Shown piece after piece: positions 56,910-64,000 of a stretch of DNA of 64,000 nt. The notes beneath the pieces were generated by a model that did not search any database, was not told where the DNA came from, and worked only from the letters and a program-made list of their open reading frames with translations. Position 1 is the stretch's first letter. Each line of letters begins with the position of its first letter. Source of the DNA: Phormidium ambiguum IAM M-71 (lineage in GTDB: Bacteria; Cyanobacteriota; Cyanobacteriia; Cyanobacteriales; Aerosakkonemataceae); the NCBI RefSeq assembly GCF_001904725.1, contig NZ_MRCE01000010.1, forward strand, positions 124,001 to 188,000, given 5' to 3'. The translations under genes were made by a program, and so were the position numbers.

Positions 56910-57638
56910 ATTAACTAACCTTTTGCAGTAGTAAATTAACTATGTAGACGCAAGCCAAAAATACACGCAAAGTGTTTGATAAACACTTCCGCTTATAAAT
57001 TTATTTTGAAGTTCCAGTGAAAAGAATAACTGGAATACTTAAGCCTTGGTTTTATCGGCTTAATTGGAGATTTTTCTTGTAAAAGACGTGGTGTACACAA
57101 AACCACACTTAGATGTTAATTCAATATCAGTAAAGATACGATGATAATTATCTTTCTTTATCAAAAAAATACAAATTTTCGCCCTTTACTTGACAATTTC
57201 TTGATAAACTTGAACTGTTACGTAATAAATACCACCTTTTTAGTAATCTTTTATACTATTATTGAAGGTTTGTCAGATTAAAGTTAAGTATGTAGATATT
57301 CTTTAGATTAGATAATGTATAAAATTTACATTTTATTGGGGAGAAAGATAGTCGATTCAATTGCGTCAAGCTTAATAAAGCGGATTCAACACTAGCTATT
57401 CTCTGGTTAAGTGATATGTTGTATGATTTATTTACATGATTCATCCATATCGATCGGGATAGATTCAAGAAAAAATGAAAACGCTTAAAAATAATAACTA
57501 GCAACTTGAGTTACTAGAAGTTATGTATTAATGTAATCTGTGTTTGGATTTGGCTTCAGTTTAAATGTTCTAGAAGTTTCTTATTTAGGGTTTCCTTTAG
57601 TTCAAAATAAATCTTTTCCTGTTCTAAGTGAATCTACT
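56910..57638. other. Long intergenic region upstream of the PEP-CTERM gene
   Basis: About 730 A+T-rich bases between the divergent PEP-CTERM and YdcF-like genes. Three small hairpins are packed within 95 bases near the PEP-CTERM start (see 56970-57063). A short minus-strand frame at 57259-57504 has no protein-like composition. Confidence 0.55.
56970..57063 (-). promoter_or_regulatory. Three consecutive hairpins in the PEP-CTERM upstream region
   Basis: In order from the gene outward: AAGTGTTT/AAACACTT (56970-56988, 3-base loop), TTCCAGT/ACTGGAA (57012-57035) and TTAAGCC/GGCTTAA (57039-57063). All arms are perfect. They lie 61-154 bases before the start codon and could form a structured 5' leader or be protein-binding sites. 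Confidence 0.5.
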
Positions 57639-58367
57639 ATGGAATTACTAATTGTTTTAGTATTGATTGGAATTATCGGAATGATCGTACCTAGACGCTG
57701 GCGGCGAAGATTTCTGCTTCCTTTCACTTTTATGTTGTTAGTTTGTATAGGATTTACATCACCTTGGGGAATAGAACTAGCTACTCAAGGATTAATGATA
57801 AACTTGCCAGAAGATACTGGCGAACCTGTGGAAGCGATCGTTGTTTTAGGGCGCGGGTATGACTTTCGGCAACGGCGCATAGAAAGAGTCGAAAAGCTGT
57901 GGGAACAACAACGATCGCCAAAAGTTTTTGCTAGCGGTATGCTCGATGCGGAGTTTATGTTAGAGCAGTTTGAGACTAATGGAATTCCAAAAACTGCTTT
58001 AGGTGGAGAGCGCTGTTCTCAGTCTACTGAAGAAAATGCTCTGTTTACCTCAGCGGTGTTGTACCCGAAACAAATACAGAAAATTCTTTTGATTACTGAT
58101 ACCCCGCACATGATGCGATCGATGTTAATGTTTCGCTCTGTAGGATTTGATGTGATTCCTTATCCCATATCTCTGCCAGATCACTGGCCTACTCGTATCA
58201 AATCTTGGATTTTGTTGCGAGAATATTTTGGTTTAGTGACATACGCACTTACCGATCGCTTTTACCAAAGAAGTGTAGAAGAATTGCGAAATCCTCCAGC
58301 TGATGTGGTTAGTAAGCTAGTGGACTGGAATTGTAAGTTACCAAAAATACCGAAACATCCGCAATAA
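57639..58367 (+). CDS. YdcF/ElyC/SanA-type (DUF218) membrane protein
   Basis: 242 residues from the ATG at 57639; a GTG at 57540 would add 33 residues without a clear hydrophobic start. Two membrane segments (MELLIVLVLIGIIGMIV and FLLPFTFMLLVCIGFTS) precede a DUF218 domain: EAIVVLGRGYDFRQRRIERV, AEFMLEQFETNGIPKTAL, STEENALFTS and ILLITDTPHMMRSMLMFRSVGFDV. The family is linked to envelope and peptidoglycan precursor homeostasis in E. coli (ElyC, SanA). Placement beside the exosortase unit suggests an envelope role here. Confidence 0.83.
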   Translation: MELLIVLVLIGIIGMIVPRRWRRRFLLPFTFMLLVCIGFTSPWGIELATQGLMINLPEDTGEPVEAIVVLGRGYDFRQRRIERVEKLWEQQRSPKVFASGMLDAEFMLEQFETNGIPKTALGGERCSQSTEENALFTSAVLYPKQIQKILLITDTPHMMRSMLMFRSVGFDVIPYPISLPDHWPTRIKSWILLREYFGLVTYALTDRFYQRSVEELRNPPADVVSKLVDWNCKLPKIPKHPQ

Positions 58368-58708
58368 GTTTGCCCTCAATAGTAAAGTAATGGCTATGAT
58401 TTGTTAGAGATTCAAACAATCGCCTTAAGACTTACTTTACAAAGAGCCTTTAAGGTTTGAAGATTCATTAAAGATTTCGCCAAAGCCTGCCAGTAACTTT
58501 TCAACTTATAGTAGAACTATATAGTGGAAATGCGTAAAAATCTGTAGAAAACTTTGGCATCAATAACTAAATTTTAGTCATTCGACAGCTTAGTGATTTT
58601 TGTCAACCTCAATTTATACAGATAATCCAAAAGAAAAAATAATGCAGAAACGCTTCCCTGAAAATAAACATTTAGTGGTGAAGATTGTTTCTAAATAGAG
58701 AATGACTT
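58368..58708. other. Intergenic region before the GMC oxidoreductase gene
   Basis: About 340 A+T-rich bases between two same-strand genes. No ORF, RNA or clear inverted repeat was seen. Confidence 0.5.
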
Positions 58709-60346
58709 ATGAAAATTGATGCTCGATCGCTCCCGCCAGATGAAGTTCTAGAAACTCAAGTTTGTATCGTTGGTGCTGGCCCAGCCGGAATAGCTTTAGC
58801 TCTGGAATTTGCCAATCAAAATTTTTCAGTTTGTTTGGTAGAAAGTGGTGGATTTGACTACGATGAAGAAACCCAATCCTTATTAGAAGGTGTAGTTGTC
58901 GGCGATCCCTATCCACCCTTGCATGAAGGTCGTCGTCGTCAGTTTGGCGGAGCTTCGCATTGGTGGGGCGCACCAAACAGTCATAAAGATGCGGGTTTTC
59001 GCTGCATACCCCTCGATCCCATCGATTTTGAACAACGAGATTGGGTTCCTTATAGTGGTTGGGCGATTGGTAGATCCGATCTCGACCCTTACTACGAACG
59101 GGCACATAAGCTTTGCAAAATCGGTCCTTTCACCTACGAACCAAAAGATTGGGAAGATAAACGAGCAGTTCGATTGCCTTTTAAAAGCGATCGCATGACC
59201 ACTCGAATCAGTCAATTCGGTTCCAAAACTCCCTTCACCGAAGAATATCGAGAAATAATTAAGCAATCAAAAAATATCACAACCTTGCTTTATGCCAATG
59301 TTGTCGAAATAGAAACTGATGAAAGTACTCAAGCGGTAAGTCGTCTTCGCATTGCTTGTTTATCAAATAAGCAAATTTGGCTAAAAGCAAAAATCGTCAT
59401 TTTAGCGACGGGGGGATTGGAAAACACCCGATTATTATTAGCATCAAATCGGCAACAACCAGCAGGACTCGGCAACCAAAACGATACAGTAGGGCGATAT
59501 TTTATGGATCGGCCCATTCTGAGTGCGAAGTTGATTCCTTTCGATCGCAAAATCTTCGACATGACTGCCTTGTACGACATTTACAACGTTAAAGGCGTGC
59601 CGATTATGGGTTGGGTGAAATTGACTCCAGAAGTTCTCCGTCAAGAACGTTTATTGAATAACGGCGCACAACTATTTCCTCGACCATTGGCGCATCAGCG
59701 GGAAGCAACTCTGGCTTTGCGATCGCTCATAAAATCAATTCGTGATGGAAAACCCACCCAAGATTTGTTAGCGGATCTAAGTGTAGCACTGCGCGGAGCC
59801 GATTATATTGCCACAGCAGGCTTTTGGTCAGCGATTCGCAAACTGCCATCCCTACAACGAGGTGATTGGTCTTATTTGCCTTATGAAAAACGACGGTTTT
59901 CGGAGTTTGAGATATTTTACCAAATGGAACAGGCTCCCGATCCGAACAATCGCGTGTTGCTGAGTTCGGAACGCGATCGTCTCGGTCAACCCAAAACCGA
60001 AGTACACTGGCGCTTAAATCGGATTGATATTGATAATGCCAGACGAGTTCAAGAAATTTGGGCAGAAGAATTTGCCAAAGCTGGATATGGAAAGTTTGAG
60101 TTTTCTAGAGAAGGAGAACCGCTGAAATTTGAAAAATTGGGAATGTATCATCACATGGGGACGACTCGGATGCACGTCAATCCCAAGCAAGGTGTCGTAG
60201 ATGCCAACTGCCAAGTTCATGGTATCCCAAATCTATTCATTGCCAGTTGCTCAGTCTTTCCCACCGCAGGTTACTCTAACCCAACTTTGACAATTCTGGC
60301 ATTGTCCATCCGAGTGGCAGATTACGTGAAAAGATTGATGATTTGA
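58709..60346 (+). CDS. GMC-family FAD oxidoreductase
   Basis: 545 residues. FAD loop VCIVGAGPAGIALALEFA, the substrate-side GGASHWWGAPN, VILATGGLENTRLLL, and the C-terminal GMYHHMGTTRM with paired histidines followed by NLFIASCSVFPTAGYSNPTLTILAL, as in GMC_oxred_C. GMC enzymes oxidise alcohols, often sugars or sterols. No signal peptide. It heads a plus-strand group of sugar genes (rhamnosyltransferase-like, epimerase, GT4), so a carbohydrate substrate is plausible but unproven. Confidence 0.9.
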   Translation: MKIDARSLPPDEVLETQVCIVGAGPAGIALALEFANQNFSVCLVESGGFDYDEETQSLLEGVVVGDPYPPLHEGRRRQFGGASHWWGAPNSHKDAGFRCIPLDPIDFEQRDWVPYSGWAIGRSDLDPYYERAHKLCKIGPFTYEPKDWEDKRAVRLPFKSDRMTTRISQFGSKTPFTEEYREIIKQSKNITTLLYANVVEIETDESTQAVSRLRIACLSNKQIWLKAKIVILATGGLENTRLLLASNRQQPAGLGNQNDTVGRYFMDRPILSAKLIPFDRKIFDMTALYDIYNVKGVPIMGWVKLTPEVLRQERLLNNGAQLFPRPLAHQREATLALRSLIKSIRDGKPTQDLLADLSVALRGADYIATAGFWSAIRKLPSLQRGDWSYLPYEKRRFSEFEIFYQMEQAPDPNNRVLLSSERDRLGQPKTEVHWRLNRIDIDNARRVQEIWAEEFAKAGYGKFEFSREGEPLKFEKLGMYHHMGTTRMHVNPKQGVVDANCQVHGIPNLFIASCSVFPTAGYSNPTLTILALSIRVADYVKRLMI

Positions 60347-60768
60347 TACATAAATCGATCGCTAGTTGAAGATGAATTCCCTAATTAACCGACAAATCTT
60401 CTGAAACTATTACCATCGCTGGTTGGTATAAAGCGATCGATTTTCTGCGATCGATCCTGTTATCAAGCATCAACACTTGAATAACTAAAAGAACGATCGC
60501 AAAGCTTTTCCCATTTTGGTTGATTCTCCAGAGTTACAAAACTGTATCCAACTGTACGTATCCTATATCTTTAACTTAAAATGAAAAAACAGCCTTAATT
60601 ATGAAGAAACTATCAAGATTACAGCCAAAATAAGCAGTATAATCGACAGTAGCTCACCCAATGTAATATTATTTGCATTGGAGTAATAAATATTAACACT
60701 TACTGAAAAATTTGTGCTTTATTCCGGCGGAAAGCTCCAAATAAGTTAGTTAAAAAGCAAATTACTGG
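60347..60768. other. Intergenic region with clustered CGATCG sites
   Basis: 422 bases without a gene. GCGATCG/CGATCGC-type sequences occur several times within ~140 bases (60356-60500), related to the HIP1 motif of the genome. The rest is A+T rich. No RNA gene was recognised. Confidence 0.5.
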
Positions 60769-61653
60769 ATGGTAAAAATGGGACAATTTAGCCATTATAT
60801 TCTCACTAAGTTTAATGTCAGAAATTTTCCAGATCTCAGACCCGGTTGCGACCCAGCTTGGCTAGAAAGAAGATTTAAACTATTTGACCAATATTGCTTT
60901 CCATCAGTTTCCAGTCAATCCAACCAAAACTTTCAATGGCTGGTTTTTTTTGACGTAGACACACCAGAGCCATTCAAGCAAAAGATTACCGAATACTCAA
61001 ACAAGTGGAAGAACTTCGTTCCCGTATACCTAGATTGCCCATTTCCTTACGGTCAGTTTACTGATGAAGTCAGAGCAGTTGTTCGCAACTACATTCCAGC
61101 CGACTGTGAATATCTAATTACAACTTGGTTAGATAATGATGATGCGATCCACAAAGATTATGTCCAAATGATTCAGGACAATTTCAATCAGCAAGAATGC
61201 GAGACAGTAAACTTCTTCTTTGGCTACCAACTAGCAGAAGGAAAGCTTTACTTTGATTTTGAATTGGCGAGTCACTTCATTAGTTTGATTGAAAAATATA
61301 ATCCCGATACATTTAATACTTGCCATTGCAGACCACACAAAGAGTTATATGAAGTGTGCCAATCGGCTAAAAAAGTCTTCTGTAAACCAGCTTGGATCGA
61401 AGTGGTTCACGGTTCAAACTACATGAATGTTTATCGACGAGGGTTTCGAGTTCCTGCCGGAAATATTTTGCAGAATTTTTCCATCGAAGCCGAACAACCA
61501 AAAGATGGGGAAAAAACAGTTCCTTTTATGTTAGAACAAGCCAAGATTTCCATTTTCTTCCCTTATTACTTCCTCAGAAAAGTGTTTATGAGGATCAAAA
61601 ATAAGCAACTTGATGAATTAGCAATGAGTCGCTTCGCAGTGAAAAGTTATTAG
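60769..61653 (+). CDS. Putative rhamnosyltransferase (PF11316-like)
   Basis: 294 residues; an ATG three codons further on is an alternative start. FSHYILTKFNVRNF, WLERRFKLFDQYCFPSVSSQ, FQWLVFFDVDTPEPFK and the acidic TTWLDNDDAIHKDYV (metal site) match the putative rhamnosyl transferase family as I know it. A nucleotide-sugar epimerase follows 67 bases downstream, so the pair may make and attach a deoxy- or epimerised sugar. The actual sugar is not established. Confidence 0.82.
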   Translation: MVKMGQFSHYILTKFNVRNFPDLRPGCDPAWLERRFKLFDQYCFPSVSSQSNQNFQWLVFFDVDTPEPFKQKITEYSNKWKNFVPVYLDCPFPYGQFTDEVRAVVRNYIPADCEYLITTWLDNDDAIHKDYVQMIQDNFNQQECETVNFFFGYQLAEGKLYFDFELASHFISLIEKYNPDTFNTCHCRPHKELYEVCQSAKKVFCKPAWIEVVHGSNYMNVYRRGFRVPAGNILQNFSIEAEQPKDGEKTVPFMLEQAKISIFFPYYFLRKVFMRIKNKQLDELAMSRFAVKSY

Positions 61654-61720
61654 TCATAAAAACTAGTAACTGGGGAATATTTTCACAAATGACCAATTAC
61701 AAATAACCAAAGACAAAAAT

Positions 61721-62845
61721 ATGAAAATTCTGATTACTGGCGGAGCAGGTTTTATTGGCAAGTGGCTAATTGAAAAAATGCCAGCTGATGCGGAAGTTGT
61801 GATTATTGACAATCTGGATGAGCAAGTTCATCGCAGGTCTAGTGATTTTGCTCCAGAGTTAACCGCCCGTGCTAAATGTATTAAAGCTGATGTTCAAGAT
61901 ATCGCTGAATACAAAGATGCGATCGAAGGAACAGATGTAGTCATTCACCTGGCGGCTCAAACTGGCACAGGTCAATCAATGTACGAAATCAGCAGGTATG
62001 TGCAGCACAACGCAAATGGCACAGCGAAGCTGTTAGAACTAATTTCCAGCCTGAATCATAAACCACGCCGAATTGTTTTGTCTTCCAGTCGCGCCGTTTA
62101 TGGAGATGGTGCTTACAGTGATGGTAAATCGATTCTTTATTCTCAAGGGCGACGAGTAGAAGATTTACAAAATGGGATTTGGGAAGTTTGTGGCGCTGAT
62201 GGTCAGCCGCTCAAATCTCTACCGATGCACGAAAGTCACCTGACTAAGCCGACTTCCGTATATGGTTTCACAAAGCTTTGGCAAGAACAGTTACTCCAAG
62301 TCTATTGTGAGAGTCAGGGAATTGATTTAGTAACTTTAAGATTTCAAAATGTTTATGGGCCTAAGCAGGAATTAGGTAATCCTTACACGGGCATTATCGG
62401 TATTTTCACGAATGCGATCGTGCAAGGAAACCGTCTGGAACTTTTTGAAGATGGGATGGTAACGCGAGATTTCGTGTTTGTCGGCGATGTGGCTGAAGCA
62501 GTGATTGAATGCGCTACCTACGAGAAACCACTGAATGCGATTTTGAATGTGGGTACTGGTCAAGCGGTAACTTTGGTAGAAGTAGTAGAAACGATCGCGG
62601 AAGTAATTGGCAAAAAAGCAGAATATACTATTTCTGGTCGATTCAGAGTCGGAGATGTACGCCATGCGATCGCTGACATGACACAGTACAAAACCTTATT
62701 GGGAGAATGGAACCCCACATCATTGAAAGAGGGAATTTCTCAATATCTCAAATGGTATTTGGGTCAGGAACCATTGGAACACTCCACTCTAGAAGCATCC
62801 TTGCGGGAAATGGAACAAAAAGGCTTGCTGCTAGCGAAGAAATAA
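61721..62845 (+). CDS. NAD-dependent nucleotide-sugar epimerase/dehydratase
   Basis: 374 residues, extended SDR: TGGAGFIGKWLIEKM for NAD, VVIHLAAQTG, Ser in VLSSSRAVYGDG, and catalytic Tyr181-x3-Lys185 in YGFTKLWQE. The RFQNVYGPKQELGNPYTGII block fits GDP- or dTDP-sugar epimerases, possibly dTDP-L-rhamnose 4-epimerase-like. It supplies activated sugar for the surrounding transferases. The precise reaction cannot be fixed from sequence. Confidence 0.87.
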   Translation: MKILITGGAGFIGKWLIEKMPADAEVVIIDNLDEQVHRRSSDFAPELTARAKCIKADVQDIAEYKDAIEGTDVVIHLAAQTGTGQSMYEISRYVQHNANGTAKLLELISSLNHKPRRIVLSSSRAVYGDGAYSDGKSILYSQGRRVEDLQNGIWEVCGADGQPLKSLPMHESHLTKPTSVYGFTKLWQEQLLQVYCESQGIDLVTLRFQNVYGPKQELGNPYTGIIGIFTNAIVQGNRLELFEDGMVTRDFVFVGDVAEAVIECATYEKPLNAILNVGTGQAVTLVEVVETIAEVIGKKAEYTISGRFRVGDVRHAIADMTQYKTLLGEWNPTSLKEGISQYLKWYLGQEPLEHSTLEASLREMEQKGLLLAKK

Positions 62846-62892
62846 CCAATCAATCATGAGCAAATTTTGGATTTTGGATTTTCTATTACTCT

Positions 62893-62927
62893 AAAAATCC
62901 AAAATCTAAAATCTAAAATCTAAAATC
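62893..62927. repeat. AAAATCT heptanucleotide tandem repeat
   Basis: Five 7-base units (AAAATCC, three AAAATCT, AAAATCG) just before the next gene. The upstream GATTTTGGATTTT stretch is their approximate complement, so the region can fold back on itself. Confidence 0.85.
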
Positions 62928-62936
62928 GGTTAACTA

Positions 62937-64000
62937 ATGGACATCATACACTTAAGTACATCGGACATTGATAACGGAGGAGCGCGGGCTGCTTATAGGT
63001 TACATGATGGATTGCGATCGCTAGGTTGCAACTCCAAAATGTTGGTACGCGCCAAATTCAGTAACGATCCGACCGTGCTGACTGAGCGATCGCCACTAAC
63101 GAAGCTAAGTCCTCCAATATCAGGAATGCCGTTGCGATTTTACCCCAAGCGTAACGGTTCCATGTTCTCTACCCAGTGGTTTCCTGATGTCCTGACTAAG
63201 AGAGTTAATCAGTTCAATCCAGACATTATTAATTTACATTGGGTTTGCAACGGCTATCTGCAAATAGAAACTTTGGCTAAATTTAGTCAACCCCTAGTTT
63301 GGACTCTGCATGATATGTGGCCGTTCACTGGTGGATGTGACTATATCAAGGATTGTGAAAGATACAAAGAATCTTGTGGTCAATGTCCGCAGTTAGAGAG
63401 TTCCCGATCGTCAGACCTCTCCCGTTGGGTATGGCAGAGGAAAGCAAAAGCTTGGCAAAATGCTAACTTAACTATTGTTGCCACAACCAAATGGATGGCT
63501 GATTGTGCTCGTTCTAGCTCATTATTCAAAAACCGCAGAATCGAAGTCATCCCTTTAGGTTTGGATACAGAGAAATACAAACCAGTTAATCGACAAGTTG
63601 CTCGTGATTTACTCAATCTTCCCCAAGATAAAAAAATAGTTCTCTTTGGAGCAATTACTTCCACTTCCTATCCCAGAAAAGGATTTCAACTTTTGGTTCC
63701 GGCGTTGCAAAGATTGAGTGCATCTGGTTGGGCCGATCATATAGAACTTGTTGTTTTTGGTTCATCGCCACCAGAAAAACCGATCGATTTAGGCTTTAAC
63801 GCTCATTACTTAGGGCGCGTTCATGATGACATTTCCTTGGCCTTGATTTATTCAGCAGCAGATGTAATGGTAGTTCCATCAGTACAAGAAGCCTTTGGGC
63901 AAACTGCTTCGGAAGCACTTTCTTGCGGAACTCCCGTAGTTGCTTTTAATGCCACTGGATTGAAAGACATTGTAGATCATCAACAAAATGGTTATCTAGC
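62937..64000 (+). CDS. GT4 family glycosyltransferase, cut by the right edge
   Basis: About 354 codons are open to the window end. The start MDIIHLSTSDIDNGGARAAY and LWTLHDMWPFTGGCDYIKDC-like central part (here LVWTLHDMWPFTGGCDY) are typical of GT4 enzymes of the colanic-acid/WcaC sort. The donor domain shows VLFGAI, PRKGFQLLV and the EX7E-type EAFGQTASEALSCGTPVVAF. It ends within DHQQNGYLA, near the normal end of the GT-B core, so only a short C-terminus is missing. Confidence 0.9.
   Translation, partial: MDIIHLSTSDIDNGGARAAYRLHDGLRSLGCNSKMLVRAKFSNDPTVLTERSPLTKLSPPISGMPLRFYPKRNGSMFSTQWFPDVLTKRVNQFNPDIINLHWVCNGYLQIETLAKFSQPLVWTLHDMWPFTGGCDYIKDCERYKESCGQCPQLESSRSSDLSRWVWQRKAKAWQNANLTIVATTKWMADCARSSSLFKNRRIEVIPLGLDTEKYKPVNRQVARDLLNLPQDKKIVLFGAITSTSYPRKGFQLLVPALQRLSASGWADHIELVVFGSSPPEKPIDLGFNAHYLGRVHDDISLALIYSAADVMVVPSVQEAFGQTASEALSCGTPVVAFNATGLKDIVDHQQNGYL

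Noticed and set aside
57259-57504. 81-codon open frame on the minus strand upstream of the PEP-CTERM gene
   Set aside because: Composition follows the A+T-rich spacer, there is no ribosome site or recognisable motif, and it lies in the likely promoter region.
1-64000. tRNA, rRNA, transposase or phage genes
   Set aside because: None was recognised by eye. A covariance-model search would be needed to exclude a small RNA gene in the longer spacers.

Overview
The window looks like chromosome from a filamentous cyanobacterium. The HIP1 octamer GCGATCGC recurs throughout, in and between genes. Families restricted to or typical of cyanobacteria are present: an HstK-type Ser/Thr kinase fused to a histidine kinase, an Rcp1-like response regulator, cyanoexosortase A with its partner protein, and an HpsJ-like protein. 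Heptanucleotide short tandem repeats of the cyanobacterial kind are also common. I cannot name the genus. No rRNA, tRNA, CRISPR array, phage or transposase gene was recognised.

Layout. 1-290 is the 5' part of a class III aminotransferase. 565-5462 is a tight signalling operon (membrane PAS histidine kinase, Rcp1-like receiver, hybrid kinase). 5604-9461 is a fused 5-oxoprolinase/hydantoinase whose reading frame has been invaded three times by the genome's intergenic-type repeats. 9575-18694 carries an atypical SDR, a GT39-type membrane glycosyltransferase, a 1944-residue HstK-like kinase and a DUF1963 protein. 18750-25649, all on the minus strand, holds two secreted proteins, an SMP-30/gluconolactonase, a baeRF3-type release-factor-like protein, a GH63-like glucosidase and a glucose-dehydrogenase-like SDR. 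Together these suggest a route from glucoside to glucose to gluconolactone to gluconate. 26321-26626 is a tiny protein made of a tandem 24-residue MshEN-type motif, a candidate stand-alone c-di-GMP receptor. 26661-31829 is a minus-strand set with a MerA-like flavoprotein, two tandem TVP38/TMEM64 proteins, a DUF2064 glycosyltransferase and the arsenosugar radical SAM enzyme ArsS. 31892-37929 encodes two further large histidine kinases.

38249 to the right edge is a surface-polysaccharide and protein-sorting region. It holds a GH74-like lipoprotein, a Wzx flippase, an O-antigen-ligase/polymerase-like protein, a Wzc-type copolymerase/tyrosine kinase, a pyruvyl transferase and at least seven glycosyltransferases, the last cut by the window end. 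It also has a nucleotide-sugar epimerase and a GMC oxidoreductase. A cyanoexosortase A module sits inside it (HpsJ-like protein, exosortase-associated protein, exosortase, PEP-CTERM substrate, and a nearby YdcF/ElyC-like protein). This fits coordinated export of an exopolysaccharide and of an envelope protein sorted by exosortase.

Repeats are a theme. (GGGGACT)n/(CCCCTGCTC)n composites occur in and between genes, three copies of a GAGACG palindrome show stem-preserving differences, and there are GTGCGT and CCCCCCTT palindromes. Small hairpins stand in front of the MshEN and PEP-CTERM genes.
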